Assembly: GCF_015706575.1 (NCBI RefSeq)
Contig: NW_024037048.1
Span: 18,803,512-18,867,511, forward strand
Origin: Patiria miniata
Taxonomy: Eukaryota > Echinodermata > Asteroidea > Valvatida > Asterinidae
Direction: 5' to 3'
DNA: 64,000 nt
The position numbers were made by a program, and so were the translations under genes. Of this stretch, positions 20,191-31,149 are shown in pieces; positions within the stretch are counted from its first letter, which is position 1, and each line of letters begins with the position of its first letter. The notes beneath the pieces were generated by a model, which did no database searches, was not told the origin of the DNA, and saw only the letters and a program-made list of their open reading frames with translations.

Positions 20191-23100
20191 TATAGGGTGC
20201 ATACCTGCAAATAAACTCCCATAGACACTAGTGCTAAATGCCCGTACTTCAAAATTCTTTTAAAAATACTCAAAACTCTCACAGGTATTCAAGCTGCACA
20301 GAAAAATGATGATCAATGTGTCATCTTTCAATTTCTTTTCAATTTATGGTGGGTTGACCATTGACTTTTCGAGATATTATCACGCAAAGAAGACGACCCC
20401 TATTTTCCCCAAAGCGGAAAAGTAGCCATCTTGAAAAACGATCCCTCCACAACATGGCAAAATAGCGCCACTTTCGAGCCCAATATCATCCAAAATGCTC
20501 AGAATTGGAAGCCCCAAGTCCGGGCCAGAGGTTCACTACCATATCTCTTCAATTCCCCAATTTTACGGCGCTCAGAACTCTCTAATATAGAATATTTTGA
20601 GGGTATAACTTTTATTCATGAGCTTGGCGGATCGATTTACCGGTGTGTACCCTATAATAGCAGGCAACTTTTAAATTTTAACACAAAAAACACATTCAGG
20701 ACAAGCAGAATATCTCCAAAGTCAATATTTTGAAAAAAAAAATGGAAGAAAAATATTATCCGAGGTCGATATTAAGCCCGAAAATAGTGATTGTTTTGCC
20801 CCTGCTAAGCTGTAGAGCGCCCCCAGCGACAATAAATTGAGTTCCAGCTACTTTTAAGCTCAAAATGCCCCCCCCCCCCCCTTTTCAACTATCAATTGTT
20901 GTAATTGGGTGATAGCCTACTGCTCTCTTATGATTTGGAAGCATCCGTTACGGAAAAAAACCCTTGTTGATACCTTTAAAACACTTTTTCCCCCTCCCCG
21001 TAGGTTCCGCCCACTGAAAAGACCACTGCCGCGGCACAGCGCATGCGCGAAACGGCCATCTTTGTGATTCTTTATAATAGCAGGCAACTTTTAAATTTTA
21101 ACACAAAAACACATTCAGGACAAGCAGAATATCTCCAAAGTCAATATTTTGAAAAAAAAAATGGAAGAAAAATATTATCCGAGGTCGATATTAAGCCCGA
21201 AAATAGTGATTGTTTTGCCCCTGCTAAGCTGTAGAGCGCCCCCAGCGACAATAAATTGAGTTCCAGCTACTTTTAAGCTCAAAATGCCCCCCCCCCCCTT
21301 TTCAACTATCAATTGTTGTAATTGGGTGATAGCCTACTGCTCTCTTATGATTTGGAAGCATCCGTTACGGAAAAAAACCCTTGTTGATACCTTTAAAACA
21401 CTTTTTCCCCCTCCCCGTAGGTTCCGCCCACTGAAAAGACCACTGCCGCGGCACAGCGCATGCGCGAAACGGCCATCTTTGTGATTCTTTATAGGGTGCA
21501 TACCTGCAAATAAACTCCCATAGACACTAGTGCTAAATGCCCGTACTTCAAAATTCTTTTAAAAATACTCAAAACTCTCACAGGTATTCAAGCTGCACAG
21601 AAAAATGATGATCAATGTGTCATCTTTCAATTTCTTTTCAATTTATGGTGGGTTGACCATTGACTTTTCGAGATATTATCACGCAAAGAAGACGACCCCT
21701 ATTTTCCCCAAAGCGGAAAAGTAGCCATCTTGAAAAACGATCCCTCCACAACATGGCAAAATAGCGCCACTTTCGAGCCCAATATCATCCAAAATGCTCA
21801 GAATTGGAAGCCCCAAGTCCGGGCCAGAGGTTCACTACCATATCTCTTCAATTCCCCAATTTTACGGCGCTCAGAACTCTCTAATATAGAATATTTTGAG
21901 GGTATAACTTTTATTCATGAGCTTGGCGGATCGATTTACCGGTGTGTACCCTATAATAGCAGGCAACTTTTAAATTTTAACACAAAAACACATTCAGGAC
22001 AAGCAGAATATCTCCAAAGTCAATATTTTGAAAAAAAAAATGGAAGAAAAATATTATCCGAGGTCGATATTAAGCCCGAAAATAGTGATTGTTTTGCCCC
22101 TGCTAAGCTGTAGAGCGCCCCCAGCGACAATAAATTGAGTTCCAGCTACTTTTAAGCTCAAAATGCCCCCCCCCCCCCCTTTTCAACTATCAATTGTTGT
22201 AATTGGGTGATAGCCTACTGCTCTCTTATGATTTGGAAGCATCCGTTACGGAAAAAAACCCTTGTTGATACCTTTAAAACACTTTTTCCCCCTCCCCGTA
22301 GGTTCCGCCCACTGAAAAGACCACTGCCGCGGCACAGCGCATGCGCGAAACGGCCATCTTTGTGATTCTTTATAATAGCAGGCAACTTTTAAATTTTAAC
22401 ACAAAAACACATTCAGGACAAGCAGAATATCTCCAAAGTCAATATTTTGAAAAAAAAAATGGAAGAAAAATATTATCCGAGGTCGATATTAAGCCCGAAA
22501 ATAGTGATTGTTTTGCCCCTGCTAAGCTGTAGAGCGCCCCCAGCGACAATAAATTGAGTTCCAGCTACTTTTAAGCTCAAAATGCCCCCCCCCCCTTTTC
22601 AACTATCAATTGTTGTAATTGGGTGATAGCCTACTGCTCTCTTATGATTTGGAAGCATCCGTTACGGAAAAAAACCCTTGTTGATACCTTTAAAACACTT
22701 TTTCCCCCTCCCCGTAGGTTCCGCCCACTGAAAAGACCACTGCCGCGGCACAGCGCATGCGCGAAACGGCCATCTTTGTGATTCTTTATAGGGTGCATAC
22801 CTGCAAATAAACTCCCATAGACACTAGTGCTAAATGCCCGTACTTCAAAATTCTTTTAAAAATACTCAAAACTCTCACAGGTATTCAAGCTGCACAGAAA
22901 AATGATGATCAATGTGTCATCTTTCAATTTCTTTTCAATTTATGGTGGGTTGACCATTGACTTTTCGAGATATTATCACGCAAAGAAGACGACCCCTATT
23001 TTCCCCAAAGCGGAAAAGTAGCCATCTTGAAAAACGATCCCTCCACAACATGGCAAAATAGCGCCACTTTCGAGCCCAATATCATCCAAAATGCTCAGAA

Positions 23101-23250
23101 TTGGAAGCCCCAAGTCCGGGCCAGAGGTTCACTACCATATCTCTTCAATTCCCCAATTTTACGGCGCTCAGAACTCTCTAATATAGAATATTTTGAGGGT
23201 ATAACTTTTATTCATGAGCTTGGCGGATCGATTTACCGGTGTGTACCCTA
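20191..23250. mobile_element. TA-flanked element amplified as A-B-B-A-B-B-A
   Basis: Segment A (about 462 bp; starts 20,191, 21,490, 22,787) begins TATAGGGTGCATACC and ends GGTGTGTACCCTA, so A alone has the inverted ends of a small transposon. Segment B (417-420 bp; starts 20,653, 21,073, 21,952, 22,371) begins TATAATAGCAGGC and ends GATTCTTTATA. The order is A-B-B-A-B-B-A with an ABB period of about 1,298 bp. Copies are virtually identical except for the poly-C length. Duplication copy 2 shows an uninterrupted site at about 57,781. Open frames inside repeat with the units and are not genes. Confidence 0.9.
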
Positions 23251-23944
23251 TGGGGGCGAGTCGGTAACTGTATGGTCAGTAGAGGGCGCTGTTATGTTTT
23301 TCAATAGAGTGCGCTATTTATTGGATCACAAAATAGCTGTTTATTATATCAATAGAGGGAGCTCTTCAAATTTTCAAGAGAGGGCGCTATATCGGACAAG
23401 TAGAATGGCATAACCGGAATTAAGTGATCAGTTTATAGTTGCTTGCCCGTGCAATTTTTTTAGTTTTGACAATGAAAAATACATTTTGTTTTCAAATTTC
23501 TATTTTTTTCTAGCAATATGAAAGCTTTGCACTTTGTAGTGATGGAGACATCTATCGAAACGATCCGCCCACGTTTAATTATAGAATTTTGACGTTACAA
23601 AAATTTCGAACTATTTAAGAGCCCAATAAATCCCTCGAATCTAAAATAGAAAGCTAATAATTTTTTTCTCTGACGGCGTAAAACGTCCGAGAGCGAAATA
23701 GAAAATCAAGTGGTTACATTGTTTAAACTAGCAAAACAAACAATGCGGATAGAGCAACTTTAAAAGCCTGAACTTTTCACTGAAAAGAAACAATGTAGTG
23801 TGCATGTGACTGTCGCAAAAAATGACACCGTTTTTTTAAAAGGTCAATTACAATGTTAACAATATTTCGATTGATATGATAAACGGTAATTTTAAGTGTA
23901 ATGCTACAGTTTAATAAACAAAATATATCTTTCATATGCAATCA

Positions 23945-25860
23945 TAGATGTACTGTGCTGGACAAGCTATTTCAAAAATTAAGTGATGCATCGAACTGAA
24001 TTGTGGCCAAACGGCTGGTCATGACAAATAGACAAACAAGACAGAAGATTGAGATAAAATATGTTTTTCTCCCCATCGGCAGTGTCCTCCGTCAACACGG
24101 AGAAAAACTTGGCTATAGGCTGCAGTCACAGTCCAAACAGAACATTTGCCTCACTTTTGCACAGAAATGATAGTCAAGCTGGACACGCTATCTCAAAAAT
24201 TAAGTGATGGATCGAATTGTATTGTGGCCAGATAATTGGTCATGAAAAGCAGACAAAGAAGACAGAAGATTGAGACAAAATATTGTTTTGCTCTCCCTCG
24301 ACAGGTTTGGTGTCTCAACACGAAGAAAAACTTGGCGATGGGTTGCAGACGCAGTCCAAACAGAACATTTGCCTCACTTTTGCACAGAAACGAAAGCACT
24401 GCTGGACACACTATCTCAAAAATTAAGTGATGCGTCGAATCGAATAGTGGCCAGATGATTGGTCATGGAAAGTAGACAATAAAGACAGAAGATTGAGACA
24501 CCATTTTTTGTCTCCCTCAATAGTGTTTTGTGTCGCAACACAGAGAAAAACTTGGCGATGGGCTGGAGATGCTGTTCAAACATAGCATTTGCCTTTAATA
24601 CTTTTGCACAGAAACGATAGTCCAGCTGGCACGCTATCACACAAATTAAGTGATGCATCGAATAGATTTGTTGCCAGATGACTGGTTGAGAAAAATAGAC
24701 AAACAAGACAGAAAATTAAGACAAAATATTGCTTTGCTCTCCCTCAACAATGTCTTGTGTCGCAACACGGAGAAAAACTTTGCGATGGGCTGCAGACGCA
24801 GCCCAAACATAACATTTGCCTCACTGTTGCACAGATACGATAGTCAAGCTGGACACGCTATCTCAAAAATTAAGTGATACATCGAATTGAATTTTAGCTA
24901 GCTGACTGGTCATGACAAATAAACAAACAAGACAGAAGATTGAGACAAAATGTTGTTTTTCTCACCATCAGCAGGTTCCTCCGGCAACACGAAGAAAAAC
25001 TTGGCGATGGGCTGCAGACGCAGTCCAAACATAACATTTGCCTCACTTTTGCACAGAAACGATAGCACTGCTGGACACACTTTTTCAAAAATTAAGTGAT
25101 GCATCGAATCGATTGTGGCCAGATGATTGGTCATGGAAAGTAGACAATAAAGACAGAAGATTAAGACACATTTTTTTGTCTTTCTCAACAGTGTCTTGTG
25201 TCGTAACACGGAGAAAAACTTCAAGTTGGCGATGGGTTGAAGATGCAGTCCAAACATACCATTTGCCTCACTTTTTTGCACAGAAACGATAGTCCAGCCG
25301 GAACGCTATAACAAAAATTAAGTGATGCATCGAATAGAATTGTTGCCAGATGATTGGTCATGAAAAGCAGAAAAACAAGACAGAAGATTGAGACAAAATA
25401 TTGTTTTGCTCTTCTTTAACAGTGTCTTGTGTCGCAACACGGAGAAAAACTTGGTGATCGGCTGCAGTTGCAGTCCAAACAGAACATTTGCCTCACTTTT
25501 GCACAGAAACGATAGTCCAGCTGGACACGCTATCTCAAAATTAAGTGATGCATCGAATTGAATTGTGGCCAAATGGCTGGTCATGACAAATAGACAAAAC
25601 AAGACAGAAGATTGAGACAAAATATTGTTTTTCTCCCCATCAGCAGTGTCTTGCGTCAACACGGAGTAAAACTTGGCTATAGGCTGCAGTCACAGTCCAA
25701 ACAGAACATTTGCCTCACTCTTGCACAGAAACGATAGTTCATGTAGACACGCTATCTCAAAAAATTAAGAGACGCATTGAATTGAATTCTGGCTAGATGA
25801 TTGGTCATGAAAAAAAGACAAACAAGGTAGAAAATTGAGAATAGAAAATATCGTTTTCTC
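23945..25860. repeat. 223-bp satellite array, 9 units
   Basis: 'aattaagtgatgcatcgaat' recurs at about 23,978, 24,200, 24,423, 24,645, 24,869, 25,094, 25,318, 25,541 and 25,764, a period of about 223 bp. Units differ by 10-20 percent. Conserved words: 'attggtcatga', 'agacagaagattgagaca', 'aacacggagaaaaacttgg', 'cagtccaaacagaacattt'. Short minus-strand frames (CKSEANVLFGLRLQPIAKFF) recur with the repeat; they are interrupted in many units and are not treated as genes. A six-unit sister array lies at 58,480-59,720. Confidence 0.92.
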
Positions 25861-26383
25861 TGCCTCAACAGTGTAAACACAGTTATTGTATCAACTCAAG
25901 ATAAACACATTGCATTGAAATGAAATTTCCTCTAATATTTTGCCATGATATTTGACAAAAGCATCTTGAAAATTGACAGGAACCGCCAACGAATGAATGT
26001 AAAACAATTGAAGGAATTAGCATTGTGAGGACACTCCGTGTTATTTTTATCGTCATGCATCAATTTCTTCCAAAAGAGGGCGCGCTAAACAAATACCGTT
26101 CACCGCGCACCGACTTCAGTCCACTATCTTGTTTTAATCTCGTTTTCGTTCTTGTTCAACGAATTCCCATGAAAATATACTCCTGAATGTGATACATTAT
26201 GACGAATTATTGGTCGGAATTTCACTGAAATACCATTTGTAAATTGTGACTTATCCACCGAACCTTAATAGTATTTTCTGTCATTTACGATGTCATTCAT
26301 TCGGAAGGTATATTTCAGGTTTAACACACTAAGTTGTTTTGCTCACATTATTTTGTTCTTTGACGAATTCGCTTGATATTGTA

Positions 26384-26683
26384 CTGGCGATCATGGGCGT
26401 CGCGAGGGGGGGGCAAGGGGGGGCACTTGCCCCCCCCCTGGAAAAGCAAAAAAAAAAAAAAAAAAAAAAAAAAGGAAGAAAAAAAAGAAAAAAAAAGAAA
26501 AAAAAAAGAGGCGCGAAGACAAAGTGGTGTAAATTTAATGAGTTGGGGGGGGGGGGGCAAAATGTCCCTGCCCCCCTCTAAAACTGATAAATCGAGAATG
26601 TGTTGAGAAAAACAAGCATTTTTTGGCAAAAAAATTTTTTGCCCCCCTCTAGAAAAAATCCTGGCGACGCCCATGCTGGCGAT
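26384..26683. mobile_element. hAT-like MITE with 8-bp target duplication
   Basis: Element 26,392-26,675 (284 bp) begins CATGGGCGTCGC and ends GCGACGCCCATG, flanked on both sides by CTGGCGAT (26,384-26,391 and 26,676-26,683). An 8-bp duplication is typical of hAT transposons. The interior is low complexity: G-runs, an A-rich block and C-runs arranged palindromically. The Lys/Gly-rich frames across it are artefacts. Confidence 0.85.
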
Positions 26684-26699
26684 CGTAACACATTATGAA

Positions 26700-27786
26700 C
26701 AATTACTCAAGGAAATACTGAGTTAATACGTTTAGTATTCCATGAGATATTGCCCGAACCATGAGTGTCTTCTTTTTATTCAATACCAGTTCGTGTTGGC
26801 TCTGCGTGTTAGCAGTATAGCGACCACTGTGCATGTGGTGCGCCCTCTATTGAAAGATTAAACCGCTGGGTACAGCTGTCTCTGTGCGAGACAATCAGAA
26901 AGCAAAGAGTAGTTAGAAAGAGTTTGGGTAAAATGCCCTTGAAAAAAAGGAAACAACGGAACATATTGGGAATTTCTTTTCTTCTCGAAATGGAGCTGTG
27001 ACTTTTTTTGCCATGAACGTTGCTTCATTTGGATAATATTTTTCACGTTTAAAACACTAAAATGTTTCGATCTCATTTTCTTTCTTGTTCTATGAATTTT
27101 GTACAAATCACTTTTTTACTCAATACTATATAGTTCTACGTTAAGCATGACTGGCACCGCAAGCCTGTTAAATACTGACAGACAAAATAGAGATTATCGG
27201 TTTTTTGTATAACACCGACAATTAAACTACATTCCCAATTGAAGTCACTGTCCAGAATATCAACCATATTATTAAACAGAAACACAATCACACATAATGT
27301 CACACGATAACTCAAAAATATTTGTTATATTGCATTGGAATTTTTCCTATAGAGGTTGAGCATGACAGTTAACACAAGCATGATAAATATCGAGAGAAAA
27401 ACACAGATTATCGGCGGCAATATAATTTCAGTAACACGGACAAAGCCCATCCAAAGTGAAGTCACGGCCTCCAGAAAATCGTGTGACACCTACGCCACAC
27501 GATTGCTCTAAAACTAGTCCTTTTATGGGATTGAAATTTTGACTAGATGTAAAGTTTGACTTGCAACATTTGCCTGTTAAATATTTAGAGAAAATAATTG
27601 TGTTGTTTTGGAGTGAAACTATATCTTCTGATTGGTCATCATAGACAACACCACACTTTTTAATTTATAGAGGAGTAGTTAAAAAAAAATAATATATCCC
27701 TTATTTGATGACAAAACAACAACACGCTCGGTTTCCGGAAGATAACTCAAGAAATACATGTTGCATGGAATTGAGAGTAACTGTAG
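26700..27786. other. Degenerate relatives of the 223-bp satellite; no gene
   Basis: Scattered words such as 'cggtttccggaagataactc', 'gaaatacatgttgcatgg', 'gattggtcatcatag' and 'gagggcgc' show that this is old array material. Copy 2 lacks about 26,053-27,620, probably by unequal recombination, and has instead a longer array at 60.1-63.1 kb. Confidence 0.55.
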
Positions 27787-28645
27787 CCTTTCCACAATGT
27801 CACCCTGATTAGCGCCGGTAGTTAACCTAGTGGCGAAACAGCGAGGCGTTCGGAACGGAGACTAGACATAAGTACAGTCGAGTGAGTTGCAAGCGAGGTT
27901 TTGAAAGTCCCGGCTTCATTCCAATACCGGATCCAGCTCTATTGCCAAGCCGCATGCCCGAAGGCGGTATACAGAACGAAGCCGGAGTTTGAGAAACCCC
28001 GGTATGTCTCATGACCTCGGTGACTTTCGGTCGTTTTGTAAACATAGGCTTCGTGCCCGGTTCGGAACAAAGCCATGTAAGGCCCCTAATCAGACAAGTG
28101 GCTTTGTCATTTACTCGCATGGTATGGTCCCACTGGTATGGGGGAGGGGAGGGGGAAGGGGGGCATGTGGTCGTTCAACTGTCCCACCCCACCCCCATCG
28201 TCGCTACGTCATTGCTTCAGAGATTATTATCAATCGAGGTGGTTCGCAACACAGAATGGCAAACTCTGGTGTGATTTGTCCGGATATCACCAGGGCTAGT
28301 TCAGGGTGAGTCGTGCGCGTTATGCGGAGGCCACGAACTAGCAAATGTAGGAAATCTGGTCGTTCCATACAAGCCTTTCTCGTTGATATAGGGGGGGATC
28401 TTAAATCACTTTATATGCTATTTTGGAACTGTGTCATTACTTTAGGTAGTGAACGTTTGATTTTTAGGTCCATCATCACCGGTCACGCATTCCAACATTT
28501 CTGGAAATGATTATTTGAACTGGGAGATATTCAAGTGTAAAAACCTTTTCCACATTTAGAAGGCCACGATTATACACGGGCCGTATATGATACGTAAAGT
28601 TCATGAAAGTTTATTTAACTGTATTTTATTTTCTCAAAGTCCCAA
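27787..28645. other. Conserved non-coding block shared with 63,155-64,000
   Basis: This block is about 95 percent identical between duplicates, including 'gacctcggtgactttcggtc' and G-rich stretches. The inverted words 'cttcattccaataccgg' and 'gaatgaagccgg' suggest another foldback relic. Frames differ in stops and length between copies, so I see no protein gene. Confidence 0.45.
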
Positions 28646-28950
28646 TCAAGGAGCAAAGCCTACCTCAGGGGCATAACTACGGGGACACGGGGCATTTACC
28701 CCACCCCCTGTGGAAGCCGGCCCCAGCCCTCCCCCGCCCCATTTTGAAATCCTGAATTAAAACATTCACTGTAAGCTGTAATAATACGTTTATTTTGCAT
28801 TTAGTGCAGCCTTTGAAAAAAAAACACGCACCTCAGGTGCCCTACCCCAAGTTAAACCCAAGTTTCTCCGCTGGCTTGAGTACGATTTAATTCCTCATAA
28901 TCCCGAATATATCCACACAATTTAATAGACTGAAGCGCCAACTGTACATT
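28646..28950. other. Unique DNA with a MITE fragment; no gene
   Basis: 'aggggcataactacggggac' followed by C-rich tracts resembles the end of a C/G-rich MITE at about 28,673-28,745; its other end is not visible. Nothing else supported. Confidence 0.35.
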
Positions 28951-28959
28951 GAATGAATC

Positions 28960-29345
28960 ACGGCCGGTGTATACGTCACTTGTCTATCCACCAATCACAG
29001 TTTGTCGGTGACAAGTTGGTGACGACAAGTCGGTGACCACAAGTGAGTGGTCTGTGACTGACAGATTGTGTGTGTCAATCATAAATTCCATATTTGGATG
29101 TGTCACCGACATCCATACAATATCCACCAATAAGAAGCGGCCATTTCAATCTCGGTGACTAGTTTTGATGGTGACTATATAGCCTCAACGACATTAACAT
29201 TGCTTTCATATCATTAATATGAAGCGAGTCGGTGATGTGTGATTGACAGCGCACATGAGCCATGCAATCACAATCCAGGTCCGAGTTTTTAGTCACTGCT
29301 CAGGAAATCGATGGCACTATTTAAGACATGTGGGGCCGTCCACCC
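28960..29345 (+). promoter_or_regulatory. Putative promoter of the C1q-domain gene with TCGGTGAC repeats
   Basis: TCGGTGAC occurs at 29,005, 29,030 and 29,152 and as its complement GTCACCGA at 29,102. Near matches lie at 29,017, 29,168 and 29,229. CCAAT motifs lie at about 28,991 and 29,126 and a TATTTAAG box at 29,318-29,325. A start of transcription about 25-30 bases later (near 29,350) would give a first exon ending at the GTGAGT donor at 29,425. The factor binding the octamer is unknown; clustering alone is the evidence. Confidence 0.5.
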
Positions 29346-29349
29346 TTCA

Positions 29350-29424
29350 CATCAACCACAGGTCATTAACACCTTCGGACGACAACCAGAGAGAGAACTG
29401 ACTGCAACAACAAGATTTTGCTCG
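29350..29424 (+). other. C1q-domain gene, non-coding first exon (predicted)
   Basis: Predicted from the TATTTAAG box upstream and the strong donor 'ctcg|gtgagtg' at 29,424/29,425. It has no usable ATG leading into a long frame. The start is approximate. Assignment to the C1q gene is by orientation and by the compatible acceptors of downstream exons. Confidence 0.5.
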
Positions 29425-29758
29425 GTGAGTGTTTGAAACAATCCATTTTCCTCTGAAGAAATTTGTTGTCTTTTGAACAATGTGTTTGAATCATTGCGGA
29501 ATTCAGATTTTGTTGAATGTTGCTGATTCAATCATTTTTCAAACAACGAGCTCGGTAGTAGGCTTGATATTTCCTCGTCTTTGTGTGTTTGTGAAATGTG
29601 GTAGCTTGACGACTGAAAAAAGAAAGATTGATGAACAAATGTTCAATTTCTTTTTACAATGACTCTGATACACGTTTGCTAGCAGCAAAGCCAGCGCGCT
29701 AATTCCGATCCAGAAGTTGTGCCTTTTCCCAACGACCACTTTGGAGTTGATAAAGTAT

Positions 29759-29880
29759 CGCGATAATTTACAAATGTGTTTGAAATTAAGTTGTTCAGAC
29801 GGGCTTTGTTTGTGCATAACATGCACTAATCAAAGCCCGTCTGAAAGAGTTAATTTCAAACACTTTTTTGAATTATCGAG
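29759..29880. repeat. Foldback element in intron 1
   Basis: Arms of about 48 bp ('cgataatttacaaatgtgtt...cagacgggctttg') pair with 'caaagcccgtctg...tgaattatcg' around a 20-base loop. MITE-like, no coding capacity. Confidence 0.65.
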
Positions 29881-30159
29881 CTATTTTATTTCAGCTCTTA
29901 ATGTAAACAGTTGGTGCGGATGCAGACCACGGTTTTGTGAGGTCAAATTTCAAGGCAATATAAATGAGGAATTCCTGTCTGGCAATATTTCCGCTACTAC
30001 TTCCATTGTGCACTCTCATAAACAAATTGTCCAAATACTTACTGGTTTCTTTTCTTCTTGAACAAAAATCATTTGGATTCTTGTCGATATGGATAATACA
30101 CTACGAAGTCACATTTATGGACTTTTTTTTATTTAGGTTCGACTGTTAGGTTGGACTGT

Positions 30160-30942
30160 TTTCTGACCGCAGTTTTTCGCAAGTATAAAACATCAAGTTC
30201 CCTGCTGTGATTCAGAACAGTAAAGATGTATTGATCATTCAAAATAATATTTCAGAGGAACTACAAATCGGTGTTTCACATTTTCGGTTTCAAAAATAAA
30301 AGTCTCGAAAAACCTGGACTCTTTATAACCTGGCCAATATTTTTGGAACGGTCAAGCACACTCTTATTTTTTGCCTCCTTTTTTCCTATTGACTTTATCG
30401 TTTAAATTTTCAAACATGAAATCCTAGTGCAATGTACTCACATTATTTCCGGATATCACTCAAACTCAATCAGAATGAAAAGTTATGCGGAAGTTGGCCA
30501 CGGAAGAACGTATACAGGTATCCGGACATCTCAAAATGCCGGTCTTATTTGTGTTATTATTTGTGGATATTCTCAGTGCCTTTGAACTTTAGTTCACAGT
30601 GCGCCATTCCGGTTTCATCAAGTTACTTTTAAGCATTGCAGGATAAAAGTGTCACTGGTCAGAATAGACTAGAGGGCGCAAATACAAACGCACTGGATCA
30701 TGATGATGCACACAGTTTTATACAAGTTCAATAGCTGGATTCATTATGTAGAATTCATGGATAGATTTGATTTTTGGAGAACGCATTTGAGATAAATAGT
30801 CAACCCAAATTACATTTCACAGTACAGACATTTTTTGGCCGTATTGTACTTGTGGAATTCAGCCATGCCTCCCTACCAGACTCCAAGTTATCTCCTAGAG
30901 GATTTTTAATGACTCATAATTGTTGTTGGTATTTTTTTTCAG
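30160..30942. repeat. Diverged intron block I (relatives at 34.3 and 35.8-38.9 kb)
   Basis: The words 'caagttccctgctgtgatt', 'gttcacagtgcgccattcc', 'agagggcgcaaatacaaacg' and 'gatcgtgatgatgc' occur in the same order here, at 34,370-35,040 and at 35,820-37,460 (split by a MITE). The introns of this gene were built by repeated duplication of a block that carried a 5' exon. Confidence 0.75.
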
Positions 30943-31003
30943 CCAGCAATCCGCTCAAGTGTTGAAGAGTGCTGCTGCGAGAGAATTCAAGAACTGTGCT
31001 TAG
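30943..31003 (+). other. C1q-domain gene, non-coding exon 2a
   Basis: 61 bp between a polypyrimidine tract with acceptor CAG and donor 'cttag|gtgagtg'. Contains 'gagaattcaagaac'. It is homologous to the exon at 38,934-38,995 (shared 'gcaatc(c/t)gct', 'gtgttga', 'agaattcaagaac'), so these are duplicated, probably alternative 5' UTR exons. Confidence 0.65.
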
Positions 31004-31149
31004 GTGAGTGTCTGTTGACATTTTCTTCATTCAAGCATCAGAATAGAGCAGTGATTTGGTAGGAGACTGTTCCTTTTTTCTATGCATTTAATCTTTTCTG
31101 TTCAAAATTAGAAACCAGAAAACGTCATTCAATTACCTCTACGAAAAAT

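Larger units (their letters stand above)
7147..28645 (+). repeat. Large segmental duplication, copy 1
   Basis: From about 7,147 to at least 28,645 the sequence matches 48,913 to 64,000 (window end) in the same orientation, a few percent diverged, with large gaps explained by individual insertions, local tandem duplications and array contractions. Anchors: endophilin exon A (7,751/49,509), exon D (17,134/53,736), the SINE (19,573/55,552), the satellite (23,960/58,490) and the block at 27,787/63,155. Unique DNA (28.65-48.9 kb) separates the copies. Confidence 0.93.

Noticed and set aside
24193-25662. Recurring minus-strand frames CKSEANVLFGLRLQPIAKFF as a possible gene family
   Set aside because: They recur with the 223-bp satellite period, are interrupted in many units and have no splice or start context.
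26339-26674. Lys- or Gly-rich frames of about 80-108 codons
   Set aside because: They cross the low-complexity interior of a hAT-like MITE with clear target duplications.
27989-28309. A protein gene reading SFCKHRLRARFGTKPCKAPN
   Set aside because: The duplicate at 63.3-63.6 kb differs in frame length and stops, and the block contains inverted non-coding repeats.
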